A DNA stretch of 64,000 nt, from positions 75,770,268-75,834,267 of the forward strand of contig NC_134847.1 of the NCBI RefSeq assembly GCF_965363235.1, read 5' to 3'. Below, piece by piece: positions 31,547 through 43,655 of this stretch (its first letter is position 1; the number at the start of each line of letters is the position of its first letter). The notes under the pieces were generated by a model that was not told where the DNA came from, made no database searches, and saw only the letters and a program-made list of their open reading frames with translations. This stretch comes from Mytilus galloprovincialis (Eukaryota > Mollusca > Bivalvia > Mytilida > Mytilidae). Both the position numbers and the translations under genes were made by a program.

Positions 31547-34327
31547 TTTGTTTGGCTTCAAATTTAAACAGGTAAAACATATTCAGATATCAGAACAACA
31601 GGTCTGGGAGCCCAGTTTCTAAATCAATGCAATGCAGAACAAAGATAGGTTGTCGTTTACTAGAATACTTCAAATATGACCTTTTCGTATTTTGTTTATT
31701 AAAGTTATTGATCATTTTGAATAACTTTAACGGTTGTTTGTTATTACGATTGGCAATGTTAATATCATGATGAAAAATATCAAGAAAAGAGTTTTGTTCC
31801 CCTAAACTGTGGTGCAAAAAGGAATAGTTGTAATAAAATCATTCTATGTTTTCTAAATCATTACATGGAGCTTTTAGATAACAGTGACCCATGTAATACG
31901 ATAATACAATGACTATGCAATGTTAACCTAGCCTTAATAACTATTCAGTTGAATGATAACATCAATTATATAATTCTGATTTGTCTTAGATGTAAAACAT
32001 CCTTTATTGAAAAATCACTAACCGCATTAATTTGATTAAGAAAGTTACGTTCCTTTTTTGTATTGGATGTGATAGTTGTTATAAATACATTCTCATGGAC
32101 ATTGAACTTAACACTGTAGTCATTGTTTTACGTTGTCTTTTAATAACTATCTTTTATTATTGGTTTTAGGTAATGAAATGAGCAGAATTTATAGAAAAAT
32201 TCTCCAATTTCCGGGACACAACTGGAATGACGCAAATCTTTATTGACTTTGATACTTTCTAACAATTACAATTATAAGGATTTTCTTTTAAAAAACATAT
32301 TTTATTGTATCTTTACTGTTACACATTGATAAAATTATTAATAACATGTTGTTATCTTAAACATACATGTCTTCAATTCAATCTATACAAAAACAAACTA
32401 GTGTTTCTTGCGTGTATTTTTAGGTCTTTTAATATTTTTAAAGTTACCCTTTCAGTTGATATGTTAGGTCGCTTTTGACAAATTCACATTTATTTTTACA
32501 CATTGAAGAATATTTGATGGGAAGTATTTATGCAATTCATAGTTGTAAATAAAGGAAATGGGTTACGATATCCTATGAGACAACCATCCCTAAAGGCTAC
32601 AGGCCAATGCTTGCATCTTTCCCTAATAAAAAAGTTAAATATATAGATCGATAATGATTGCAGGTACATGTACATTTGTACAAGGATAGATAATATTTAT
32701 AAAGATTAATGTAATAATTCATAGTTTAATAACAAAAATACCGAACTTTGAGGAATATGCAAAATCGAAAGTACGTAGCTAAATGGTTAAATCTAAAACT
32801 CAAATACATCAAACGTCGAATGGATAACAACTGTCATATTCCTGACTAGGTATTATCTTACGTAGACAATGGAGGTTTAAACCTAGTTTGATATCTAGTT
32901 AAACCTCCCATTTGTATGACAGTTGCATAAAATTCTATTATATTGTTAGCAATGTGTAAACAAAACAAACAAACATAATAGAAAAAAATGTGAAAAATAG
33001 GGGTACAGCAAACGCAGTCAACATTGTGTTATAATCTTAATGTCTATAAAACAATTCACGATCAAATATTGATTTGAGAAACACAAAAGGCAAATAGACA
33101 AAGCACATTAGCAAAAATGGAAGATAAGGAATACAAACATTTGCCATATCACAATAATACGAGGACGGGATGTATAAATACAGAGCCACGTCATATGTAA
33201 CAAACAAATCCACAAAAAGTCATATAAACAAAGCATAGTAGCAAAAATGAAAGACACAATAACACAAATCCAACATATCAAAGGCCTCAACATGCCTTAT
33301 AGATAGCTTACAAAAGAAAAAACTATTTCTGTTTTTATTTTTGAAACTTTCCAACAATATTTTTTATTTTGCACACAATTTCCGCTTATACAATGCAATC
33401 TTTTTCAAGGAGATAAAAACATATTTAAAAAAGTTTTCAGACATGGTTTTTCAAATGAATCTATTGCTTTAAGAACATAAATACTCAAACTGTTTCTACT
33501 TAATATGAAAAATTCTTTGAAATTTCATTGAAGTCATTTCAACACGTATATATTATCAATATATGCAAATGATATATTTTAAAAAACGATGATGAATAAT
33601 ATTATTCATAGAAAGCTCCTTATTTTCCAAGACTATACACCTAAAAATCTGTTGTTCTTAAGACAAGACTCTGTTTGACAAGGTATAATTTATTTGTAGT
33701 ATTTTCTCATATATTTCCGAACAAAACAAATTTCATATCTGATTTGTCAAAATCTCAAATTAAACGTAATATTATCACCCAAAAAGACCAATTAATTTGA
33801 CGTAACATCAAATAGATATTGGAAATTGTTTTAGGATGAGAACATTTGTGGTTCTTGATTTAATGCGCATGATAATTCTGTGTAAAAAAAACTCATCAAA
33901 GATGCAAGGCTTAAGACATTCCTTTGTTTTAACCTCAAGATGAAAACAACTTAACTGAAAAGCACAGAAAATAAATATTCGATCTTTACTGTAATAAAGA
34001 AAAATAGTTCTTTTTCATATAATCAAATATTTGCAACGGCTTTTTTTTCTAATTTGGACGATTTACAACTGAAAAACAAATAACAGATATTAGTCCGTTT
34101 CATTTTTGATTGCTTTGACTTGACGATAGATTACAAAGTGTACTGATCTCAAAACACTAACTAAATATCGTCCATCCTATTTTTTCGTCAAAATAATAAA
34201 AGAGTATCATTGCTTTATTTTTTACTTGGTACTTCACTTTATAACATTAAAATGGTGACGTCTTCAGCTTTTCTCAAGCGCATAAAATTCTCACTCCAAT
34301 TTAAATATTTGTACCTCAAAGGCACTT

Positions 34328-34335
<8 letters not shown>
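31547..34335. other. 2.8 kb without recognisable genes
   Basis: AT-rich. At 32740-32890 a reversed copy of the 'CCTGTACCAAGTCAGGAATA' family is seen ('gtcatattcctgactaggta'). At 33060-33290 the sequence is a reversed, degraded copy of the words at 13790-13990 ('gagccacgtcatatg', 'caaaaatgaaagac'). Nothing else is supported. Confidence 0.4.

Positions 34336-34337
<2 letters not shown>

Positions 34338-34407
<70 letters not shown>
34338..34407. repeat. (TA)n microsatellite
   Basis: About 35 uninterrupted TA units. It directly abuts the outer end of the left palindrome arm. A second TA tract (35646-35673) separates the two palindromes and a third (36225-36247) follows them. Confidence 0.95.
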
Positions 34408-34409
<2 letters not shown>

Positions 34410-34610
34410 AAAATTATTAAAAGATAAAAACGGTTTCAATGCATCACTTTTTTACTAGTACTTTCACTGCTTCCGCAGATCTTCAGGTAATGTGACTTGT
34501 ATATAAATAAAACAATTGATTGACGTTAACAATAGTATGACGTTAACAAATACAAGGGAGACTACTAATGTCATTTTAAGACTTTAAAATGTTACGTTAA
34601 AATTAGAATA

Positions 34611-35012
34611 TCATTTATCATTTAATCCCGGGTTGAGAATGTTTATGAATAATTCTTCCTTCTTCCTCCGGAGAAAATCATTTTGACGATTGACCATATA
34701 CAATGGAAATATTTTAAATCGTCCATTAGAACAACGATGGAAATGGTCGTTTGCCCTGATGAGTGTTAAATCTTCATGGTTGGTTTGCTGTCTATGTAAA
34801 GTCATTCTAGTCCGCAGTTCATTTTTTGTCTCTCCAACATAGAATTCTTCACAATTTGAACATATGAGAGAATAGATGACGTTTGAACTTTTACAAGACA
34901 TATTTTGCCTCACAGTAAAATGCTTTCCATTTTTGAAATAAATTGAACTTTCTTCTATTAAATTTGGACAAGTCATACATCGTTTATCGGTACATTTTTT
35001 TACAATTGGCAC
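34611..35012 (-). pseudogene. Penelope-like GIY-YIG endonuclease fragment, left copy
   Basis: 133 codons with a C-x4-C-x2-C start (KKCTDKRCMTCPNL) and then SCKSSNVIYSLICSNC and EEFYVGETKNELRTRMTLHR. This is the VIY...YVG form of the GIY-YIG nuclease with its conserved downstream Arg. It ends in NILNPGLNDK and a stop. In Penelope-like elements this domain follows the reverse transcriptase and nicks the target. Here no RT precedes it, since the coding is cut by the palindrome centre. The frame enters at a GTG (Val), so it is a fragment and not an independent gene. Confidence 0.8.
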
Positions 35013-35403
35013 AAAAAAATGTACCGATAAACGATGTATGACTTGTCCAAATTTAATAGAAGAAAGTTCAATTTATTTCAAAAATGGAAAGCATTTTACT
35101 GTGAGGCAAAATATGTCTTGTAAAAGTTCAAACGTCATCTATTCTCTCATATGTTCAAATTGTGAAGAATTCTATGTTGGAGAGACAAAAAATGAACTGC
35201 GGACTAGAATGACTTTACATAGACAGCAAACCAACCATGAAGATTTAACACTCATCAGGGCAAACGACCATTTCCATCGTTGTTCTAATGGACGATTTAA
35301 AATATTTCCATTGTATATGGTCAATCGTCAAAATGATTTTCTCCGGAGGAAGAAGGAAGAATTATTCATAAACATTCTCAACCCGGGATTAAATGATAAA
35401 TGA
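35013..35403 (+). pseudogene. Penelope-like GIY-YIG endonuclease fragment, right copy
   Basis: Identical in translation to the left copy from the KKC region onward. The first in-frame Met is at 35038, but the frame is really truncated at the palindrome centre. It ends at 35403 with the same NPGLNDK terminus. Identity implies recent formation, gene conversion or an artefact. Confidence 0.8.
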
Positions 35404-35669
35404 TATTCTAATTTTAACGTAACATTTTAAAGTCTTAAAATGACATTAGTAGTCTCCCTTGTATTTGTTAACGTCATACTATTGTTAACGTCAATCAATT
35501 GTTTTATTTATATACAAGTCACATTACCTGAAGATCTGCGGAAGCAGTGAAAGTACTAGTAAAAAAGTGATGCATTGAAACCGTTTTTATCTTTTAATAA
35601 TTTTCTTATATGTTACCAGCATACGGACTTTACTTAACTTTTTCTTATATATATATATATATATATATA

Positions 35670-36136
35670 TATAGATTGCCTAACAATGTAATTTTAACAC
35701 ACTATTTAGTATGTAAATATAAGAATGTTTAAAATATTTACAAAATGATGAAAATAAACGCAATATTTCGCTAGACCAACTAGCTTTATCAAGCGTGCAT
35801 CTATCCAGGTGAAATCGGATGTAGATGATAAGAAACTTTTGCAGCTCAACGTCTATGTTGTACTGAACTGCCTTTAAAATAAGAAAATTTTGCAGCTCAA
35901 TGTCTATGAGCTGCAAAATTTTCTTATTTTAAAGGCAGTTCAGTACAACATAGACGTTGAGCTGCAAAAGTTTCTTATCATCTACATCCGATTTCACCTG
36001 GATAGATGCACGCTTGATAAAGCTAGTTGGTCTAGCGAAATATTGCGTTTATTTTCATCATTTTGTAAATATTTTAAACATTCTTATATTTACATACTAA
36101 ATAGTGTGTTAAAATTACATTGTTAGGCAATCTATA
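35670..36136. repeat. second palindrome, 230-bp arms
   Basis: Arms 35670-35899 and 35907-36136 have a constant coordinate sum (71806) and a 7-bp spacer. Each arm includes a short internal direct repeat: 'taagaaacttttgcagctca' and 'taagaaaattttgcagctca'. Each also has a 'gctagttggtctagcgaaat' block. The 78-residue open frames on both strands are mirror images of each other and have no recognisable domain. Confidence 0.85.
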
Positions 36137-36247
36137 ATTTTATTTGTGTAATTGAATTAATCTCTGTACTGATTAATCCACACTCCCATAGATTTGTATG
36201 TCATGTGCTGCTATTTATAGGCACTTATATATATATATATATATATC

Positions 36248-36970
36248 TTTATTCTCAATAAACCATCATTTTGACAAGGTATAGAGAAATGCATATGTAC
36301 AATATTTACAATATATACAATATTTGATAAACACAATTAGTACAAGACATGTTACAAAAATTATGTGTCACCCGATTGCCTAGTACGTGTTTTGTCTATC
36401 ACATTTGGTTGTGTAGTGCCCTTTACAACAGCTTGTGCAAAATCTGATTTTCAATATAAAAGTACGTACTAGTTCTTGATCATGATGGAATATTGACGCA
36501 ATAAAAGACCAAGACCATGTTCAATTTGTAAATGTCGCATTATTCCGTTTTCCTATTCCCGTCCTCGAATACCTTTGACACGACTTATTAACGGATCGAC
36601 GGGTGTCATCAGTGGGCAGAAACTGTTTACTCTCCTCGAACTTCAAAAGATGGGCTAAACATCTTTCCATTTTCTAAAGGCGAGGTTGCTCAATCTATAA
36701 TTTCCAATGTCGATAAATTAAATAAATATTAAGTCTGGGCTATTGTTTGTCTTTTCGTTTATTGGTTGTTGATTTTTTTCTCTCTCTTTTGGCCATAATA
36801 TTGTCCATCCTTCTTTATTTTCACATTTCTATAAGGCCTACTTGATTTAATCTTATTTCAAGATGTAAATCTAACAAGGCATACATGTCATAATAGAGAC
36901 TTGTTTAATGTCTCATTGTGAAATCAATGTAAAAAGAAATTGGACATTGGTACAATTTACATTTAAAACT
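36248..36970. other. non-coding DNA between repeats
   Basis: No gene or repeat recognised. Confidence 0.35.
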
Positions 36971-38772
36971 AAAGGCTCTAAAGAGCCTGTGTCGCTCACC
37001 TTGGTCTTGTGCATATTAAACAATGGACACGGATACATTCATGACATAATTGTGTTTTGGTGATAGTGATGTGTTTGTAGATCTTACTTTACTGAACATT
37101 CTTGTTGCTACAATTATCTCTATCTATAATGAACTTGGCCCAGTAATTAAAGTGGAAAATATTTTCTAAAAATTTACAAAAAATTATGAAAAATGTTAAA
37201 AATTAACTATAAAGGGCAATAACTCCTTAAGGGGTCAATTGACTATTTTGGTCATGTAAACTTATTTGTAGATCTTATTTTGCTGAACGTTATTGCTGTA
37301 TACAGTTTATCTCTATCTATAATAATATTCAAGATAATAACAAAAAACGGCAAAATTTCCTTAAAATTACCAATTTAGGACAGTAACCTAACAACGGGTT
37401 GTCCGATCCATGTAGCATATAGATCTTGACCTGATAAACAATTAAACCCTGTCAGATTTTCTCTTAATGCTTCGGTTTTTGAGTTATAAGCCAAAAACTG
37501 CATTTTACCCCTATGTTCTATTATTAGCCGTGGCAGCCATTTTGGTTGATTGGCCAGGTCACGCCACAAATTTTTTAAACAACTTACCCCAATGATGATT
37601 GTGGCCAAGTTTAGTTTAATTTGGCCCAGTAGTTTCAGAGAAGAAGATTTTTGTAAAAGATTACTAAGATTTACGAAAAAATGGTTAAAAATTTACTATA
37701 AAGGGCAATAACTCCTTCAGGGGTCAACTGACCATTTTGGCCATGCTGACTTATTTGTAAATCTTATTTTGCTGAACATTATTGCTGTTTACAGTTTATC
37801 TCTATCTATAATAATATTCAAGATAATAACCAAAAACAGCAAAATTTCCTTAAAATTACCAATTCAGGGGCAGCAACCCAACAACAGGTTGTCCGATTCA
37901 TCTGAAAATTTCAGGACAGATAGATCTTGACCTGATAAACACTTTTACCGCTGTCAGATTTGCTCTAAATGCTTTGGTTTTTGAGTTATAAGCCAAAAAC
38001 TGCATTTTACCCCTATGTTCTATTTTTAGCCATGGCGGCCATCTTGGTTGGTTGGTCGGGTCACGCCACACATTTTTTAAACTAGATATCCCAAAAATGA
38101 TTGTGGCCAAGTTTGGATTAATTTGGCCCGGTAGTTTCAGAGGAGAAGATTTTTATAAAAGATTACTAAGATTTACGAAAAATGGTTAAAATTTGCTATA
38201 AAGGTCAATAACTCCTAAAGGGGTCAACTGACCATTTTGGTCATGCTGACTTATTTGTAAATCTTATTTTGCTGAACATTATTGCTGTTTACAGTTTATC
38301 TCTATCTATAATAATATTCAAGATAATAGCCAAAAACAGCAAAAATTCCCTAAAATTACCAGTTCAGGGGCAGCAACCCAATAACGGGTTGTCGGATTCA
38401 TCTGAAAATTTGAGGGCAGATAGATCTTGACCTGATAAACAATTTTACCCCGTCAGATTTGCTCTAAATGCTTTGGTTTTTGAGTTATAAGCCAAAAACT
38501 GCATTTTACCCCTATGTTCTATTTTTAGCCATGGCGGCCATCTTGGTTGGTTGGCCGGGTCACGCCACACATTTTTTAAACTAGATACCCCAATAATGAT
38601 TGTGGCTAAGTTTTGTTTAATTTGGCCCGGTAGTTTCAGAGGAGAAGATTTTTGTAAAAGTTAACGACGACGGACGACGACGGACGACGACGACGACGAC
38701 GGACGACGACGACGGACGACGGACGCCAAGTGATGGGAAAAGCTCACTTGGCCCTTCGGGCCAGGTGAGCTT
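36971..38772 (+). repeat. tandem triplicated ~490-bp bivalve repeat with hairpin ends
   Basis: The block 'ctataaagg(g/t)caataactcct' recurs at 37207, 37696 and 38196, giving unit lengths of 489 and 500 bp. The left end is a hairpin (GGCTCTaaAGAGCC, 36974-36987). The right end is a 13-bp-stem hairpin around TTC (38742-38770) after a GACGAC/GGACGAC run (38662-38726). A related copy is at 47930-48425. Short minus-strand frames reading KNLWRD and HRGKMQFLAYNSKT recur in units 1 and 2 and are incidental. Confidence 0.8.
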
Positions 38773-40234
38773 AAAATCATATATAAACCTTTCAACGTTA
38801 TCGAGGAAGAATGTCAACATGTCACCATGTAACCGTGTCACACACAACAAAGTATGTTTAATGAATATCGACAAAACATATATTAAATAAAAGTTCATTT
38901 TTTCTATGACCTTCATTGCAATATTTCTAATTGAATATTTTGAGAAACAAAAGGAGACACATTGTTACTATAAATGAATTGAAAAAAAATTCAAAAAATG
39001 AAAGAATATCAACTTTCAAAATTGATTTCAATGTCCTTTCAAGAATCGTCCATCATTTAATATAATTGGCCCATAGTTCTCAGAGGTTAGTTAATTACAC
39101 ATGTTACATGTGATACATGATAATGTATTAAGAACAGATGGGATATGTAGGGTTCTAATTAATTACCCATAATTGCCGAACAACAAAAAAGCAAAAAACA
39201 TCTCGGTATGCTAAATGTTATAAAACTAGATCTTGCTGTCATGTCGTACTTGATTGATTTAGATGCTACATTTTGTTACTGTTAATTGACACTTGATAAA
39301 CAAAAACGTATGTTTCAAAATGTTTGACTTGAGTGTATTAAATGTGGGTTATTAGAGAAGCACGAACTGTGCTGACAGGGATCATATCTTTCTTTTTTTT
39401 TTTATTAAATAATATGTCATTGTAATTTGTGAACAGTCATATTCCAATGCATTATATCCTACCAATTGGCAATGCTGCCTTTAAAAATCACCAAATTACT
39501 GTAGGGAATTATATGGGAATGTCAAATTGATAAGTTGACTATAGAGCAAAAACCACTAATCATAATGTATCGGAAGAAATTAATTGGAAGCAGTGATATA
39601 TGTTGGTAAATGAACATATCACGTTATACAAAAATCCCCTGATGAAATGATGTTGTTTTCTATTTTTCAATTGAGATTTGTTCTTTTAGATTTGTTAATT
39701 TTTTTTTCTACTTAGTTTCTTCGCTATTATGATTCCTATTTTGAATAATTGAAATAATTTAATGTACAATCCATGAAACAATTATCCTTTGTTTAGGTTC
39801 TACTTATGTTGGTTTCTAGAATAGTTGACATAGGGATGCTTTTCAATGCCATATATCTTTTTATTTGATGGTACACTACAGACATTTGTGTTGGACCAAG
39901 TCAAAAAAATTGTCTTTGTCATATTATAGCTCGTTTCTGTGTGTGTTACATTTTAATGTTGTGTTTCTGTTATTTTGTAGTCCTCCTCTTATATTTGATG
40001 TGTTTCTCTCAGTTTCAGTTTGTAACCCGGATTTGGTTTTTTTTCTCAATCAATTTATGAATTTGGAACAGCGGTATACTGCTGTTGCCTTTATCTATTT
40101 GAAAGCCAACATTGACTGTTATAATACTATTACAATAACACAGGTTCCCCGAACTGCTGATACCGTTTCACTTTATACACCACTAAACAAGTATGCTGCT
40201 AGTTACTTACAGAATTAGACTGTTATAACATCAG
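38773..40234. other. 1.5 kb without recognisable genes
   Basis: AT-rich DNA. Short open frames have no domain-like content. Confidence 0.35.
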
Positions 40235-40515
40235 CAACACGATGGTTGCCACTTGTGGAGCAGGATCTGTTTACCCTTCTGGAGCACCTGATATCACCCC
40301 TAGTTTTTGGTGGGGTTCGTTTTGCTTATGCTTTATGTTGTGTCATGTGTTCTATTGTTTGTCTGTTTGTCTTCTTTCATTTTTAGACAGGCGTTGTCAG
40401 TTTATTTTTCTATTTATGAGTTTGATTGTCCCTCTGATATCTTTCGTCTCTCTTTTATTATTATTTATGCATTCAATTCGTTTCGAACGCCCTGTTGAGG
40501 TATTTTAATTTTTCT
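40235..40515 (+). repeat. dispersed repeat (GGAGCACCTGATATCACCCC family)
   Basis: It runs from 'tgttataacatcagcaacac' to 'gattgtccctctgatatctt'. Related reversed copies lie at 30225-30470 and, weakly, at 165-260. Overlapping hydrophobic open frames in it are incidental. Confidence 0.55.
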
Positions 40516-40789
40516 TTCACTTTGTTCTTTCGATATCTGACACTAATTTAGTAAAAACGGAATATATACCCTCTTCAATCAGAAAACTCCCACAGACATT
40601 TATGTAGTAGCTATTTGAAATCACAAATTTTTATGTCATATTACTATTTAGGTAACATGTTTTCCGAAATTGTAATGCTGCTCAACTCTATTTGCCACCT
40701 AAAATTTGTTCCATATTTATTTTGACTAACTCCTGTCTTTCGATTTTTGATATTGTTTATATTAAACTCTCTTTTATCAAAATTTTTTT

Positions 40790-41065
40790 CTTTGAAACCA
40801 CAAAAAAAATTAAGAAAGGAAATGAGGAACGTGTCAAAGATACAACAACCCTACCAAAGAGCGAAAACAGCCGAATGCCACTATGTGGTTTTCAAAACAG
40901 CATGAAAATTATCCACCCATAGGCGGGTTTCAGTTGGCTCCTAAACAAAAATGTGTACTCGTTCTGTGAAAATGCACGTTATACTAAACTTTAAAACATA
41001 TAAATGAACCAAAATTAAAATCAAACAAAACTAACAAAAGCCAGAGGCTCAGAAAGCAATTTGAG
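40790..41065 (-). repeat. dispersed repeat (GGGGCCAGCTGAAGGACGCC family), reversed copy
   Basis: The order 'gtgtcaaagatacaacaacc', 'ttcagttggctcctaaaca' and 'aacaaaagccagaggctc' is the reverse complement of the 29525-29840 copy. Confidence 0.55.
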
Positions 41066-42985
41066 TTAAAGCATCAATACAATCACCATATTTAGAAGTA
41101 AATAATTTATATTCTGTTTTGTCGTCTCATTTGTAGTTAAAGACGTGTTCATTTAAATCAAACAATATTCAAAACGACACTTTTCAAGTCTCAGTCACAC
41201 ATTGAATAATGGAAAACACTTATACGTACAATGATCAGCTATTAAAAATTTCAAACGAAAAAAAAAAAAAAACAAAAACTCTGCATTACAAACCAAAATG
41301 TAAACTATTATTTTATGTATTGCCTATTGTTTCCATTTATGCCAAGTGGCAAATACTTCATGTCCATTTTCAAAAGACGACAACAACTAATTCATAGATC
41401 TGTGAAAAGTATAGACTTGACATTGACTAACATCTAAAGTGCATCATATAATAGCAGCATCCTTGGTTAACAAAACCAAGTTCATTTCCTTAATGGACTT
41501 CCTAAGCAACCGTCTGTAATAATATCTAGCAAAAGTAGTGCATTGAATTCAAGTAATACTATTAGACATATTAAAAGGAATATTTATGTGTTAATGGTAT
41601 GAACTGCGGTGACGTGTCTGTTGACGAACACCGAACATGCTTGGAATAAGATGTTTCCTATTAACAAACAATGATAATATATATTAAACTACTTCCACCC
41701 TCATCAAATGAAATAATCGGATAAGACAGAAGAAACGTCTAAAATGTAAACAAAAATGTCGCACTTAAATGAAATAAAGCATTACGATATTGTTAGTAAA
41801 ATTAAAACTGAAATTCAAATCACATTTATAAGTTGTATTTTTCAGTGATGAATTCGACATATTATAAGATTAAATCATACTAAAGAAGTCTGTTGAATGC
41901 ATTGTTCTGTACAATTACATACCACATACAGATTCTATAAAATAATACGAATCGATCTGTAACAAAAATTAAATACAAAGACGAGGTAGAAGTAGAATAT
42001 AAAGTATAGTTTGTAAGGTACTCATAGGTACTAATTTTATCTAAACCCTTGTATAAATTAACCTTTTTTATTTTTTATTTAGCTTTCTATACTTTAAAGT
42101 ATAAGCTTCAATACTCATGTGTCATGAAATTTATCAAAAAGATGTTTTGACAAAATGTTGCTGACGGCAACCATCGACAACCTAAGAATTACAGGGTTCT
42201 GAAATTAAACAGTTATAGAACAAATCTGGTGACATTAAAATGTTGGCACTCAACCGACCCCCTTACCTGCAACAGTATTGTAACACCAAAGTTGATAGAT
42301 AGTTTAATGTGGTATTGAAATATTGGACTTATGATTTATCAGTTATACCGTAGGATATACTAAGATCCCGTTCATTGATATCCAAAACGTCACGACAGAC
42401 ACGAGCATTGCGAATCAGTTGGTAAATATGACCATCGTTAGAAGGGACAAAATGAACATCACCGACAAACAAGAATAATTAAGAATATATCTTTTGTTAT
42501 AAATTTCAAAAAAAGATTCCTATGTGAAACTTATTAATCCAAATCTAGAAATGGACAAGTACTGTTGTTTATATTTATATTCAGTTCATTTGGGTACATT
42601 TTCGCTTACTCCAAACTATTCAATACAGAACGTATTCATGGTAATTGTTATAGTTATGATATATTTGTCTTCTGATAATTGGAATATAGGCAGATTTTTA
42701 CTGAGTAAAAGAAAGGCAAAATATGCCAAAGAGACATTCAAAATCAGACTTCGGCAAACCCTATGTCAAAATAAAATTTAAAATAAAAATACAGGAATAG
42801 TTATGCTGTAAATAAGGGTAAATTAACGCAACAGTAGTGTACTGCTGTTCAGTATTTTTAATTCGACTAAGAAAAAAAATACGGATAACAAACTAAAGCC
42901 GAGTGAAACACATCAAATATAAGAGACAAACAACGTAACAGCAGAAAAATCAAACAACAACAAAACCAAACGCCAACATTACTGA
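41066..42985. other. 1.9 kb without recognisable genes
   Basis: AT-rich. Nothing beyond scattered short words is supported. Confidence 0.35.
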
Positions 42986-43655
42986 TCCCGTCAGTATGAT
43001 ATTGTTCTATTTCATGTCATTATGATATATTTCTATTATGAATTACAAAATGCGTTGAACCATAAACGTCAAAATCATTCAATCGCGTAGTGGAATTAGC
43101 TATTTGTGGATTTTTATAAATTCTATATATAACGTTTGAACTATTTTAAATCTCGGTCTATTTCTGAAATATTTATTCTTACATACTTTTAAATTTTTAA
43201 CCCTGTATGCTAACATTGCCTATGTGAAATTTTGAAATTGTTTGTATGTACATTGAAAGACAAATATATGTGACGTATAAAATTTTCTGACGTCAGACAC
43301 GCAAATCAATGAATGCGTTTGTAGATAGATGTTTTTGTGTTCTGTTAAATGGTTCCTTTTAAAATTATTACACGATGATGGCTGCTGTTCCCTATATTTT
43401 ATTTATTGTGTCTGTTTAGTTAACGCATCATTGTAAATATAACGGAATTTATTGAGACTGTCATCAAAGTCAGAGGGTTCGCGCTATAGAACCTGGTTTA
43501 ATCCACGATTTTCTACATTTGAAAATGCCTGTACCAAGTCAGGAATATGACAGTTCTTGTCCATTCGTTTTTGATGCGTTTTGTATTTTAATTTTGCAAT
43601 GGCATTATGGACTTTCCGAATTAATTTTCCTCTAAGTTCAGTATTTTTGTGATTT
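42986..43655 (+). repeat. second copy of the ~690-bp repeat with Penelope-RT remnants
   Basis: Direct repeat of 14003-14700 with many substitutions and small gaps. The RT-like words are further decayed here. It ends in the same 'aaaatgcctgtaccaagtca' module. Confidence 0.55.

Larger units (their letters stand above)
34403..35611. mobile_element. 599-bp-arm palindrome of Penelope-like element 3' ends
   Basis: Arms 34403-35001 and 35013-35611 are reverse complements with a constant coordinate sum (70014), so no indels. I saw no mismatch in the parts compared, and the two encoded proteins are identical over 121 residues. The spacer is 11 bp (35002-35012). Each arm carries the GIY-YIG endonuclease end of a Penelope-like element plus about 200 bp of 3' sequence, joined head to head. 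Inverted, truncated partner copies are typical of Penelope-like insertions. An assembly foldback artefact is the alternative. Confidence 0.82.

Noticed and set aside
34755-34775. hammerhead core CTGATGAG in the Penelope coding region
   Set aside because: No GAAA or stem II follows; it is within the endonuclease coding sequence on the other strand.
34611-35403. two independent GIY-YIG host genes
   Set aside because: Both are cut at the palindrome centre, one entering on GTG, and carry the C-terminal wording of Penelope-like elements. They are retroelement fragments.
37375-38110. two similar minus-strand proteins (KNLWRD...HRGKMQFLAYNSKT)
   Set aside because: They are the same piece of the ~490-bp tandem repeat read twice; such frames recur wherever the repeat occurs.
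40235-40508. small hydrophobic protein genes
   Set aside because: The frames coincide with a dispersed repeat also found reversed at 30.2 kb.
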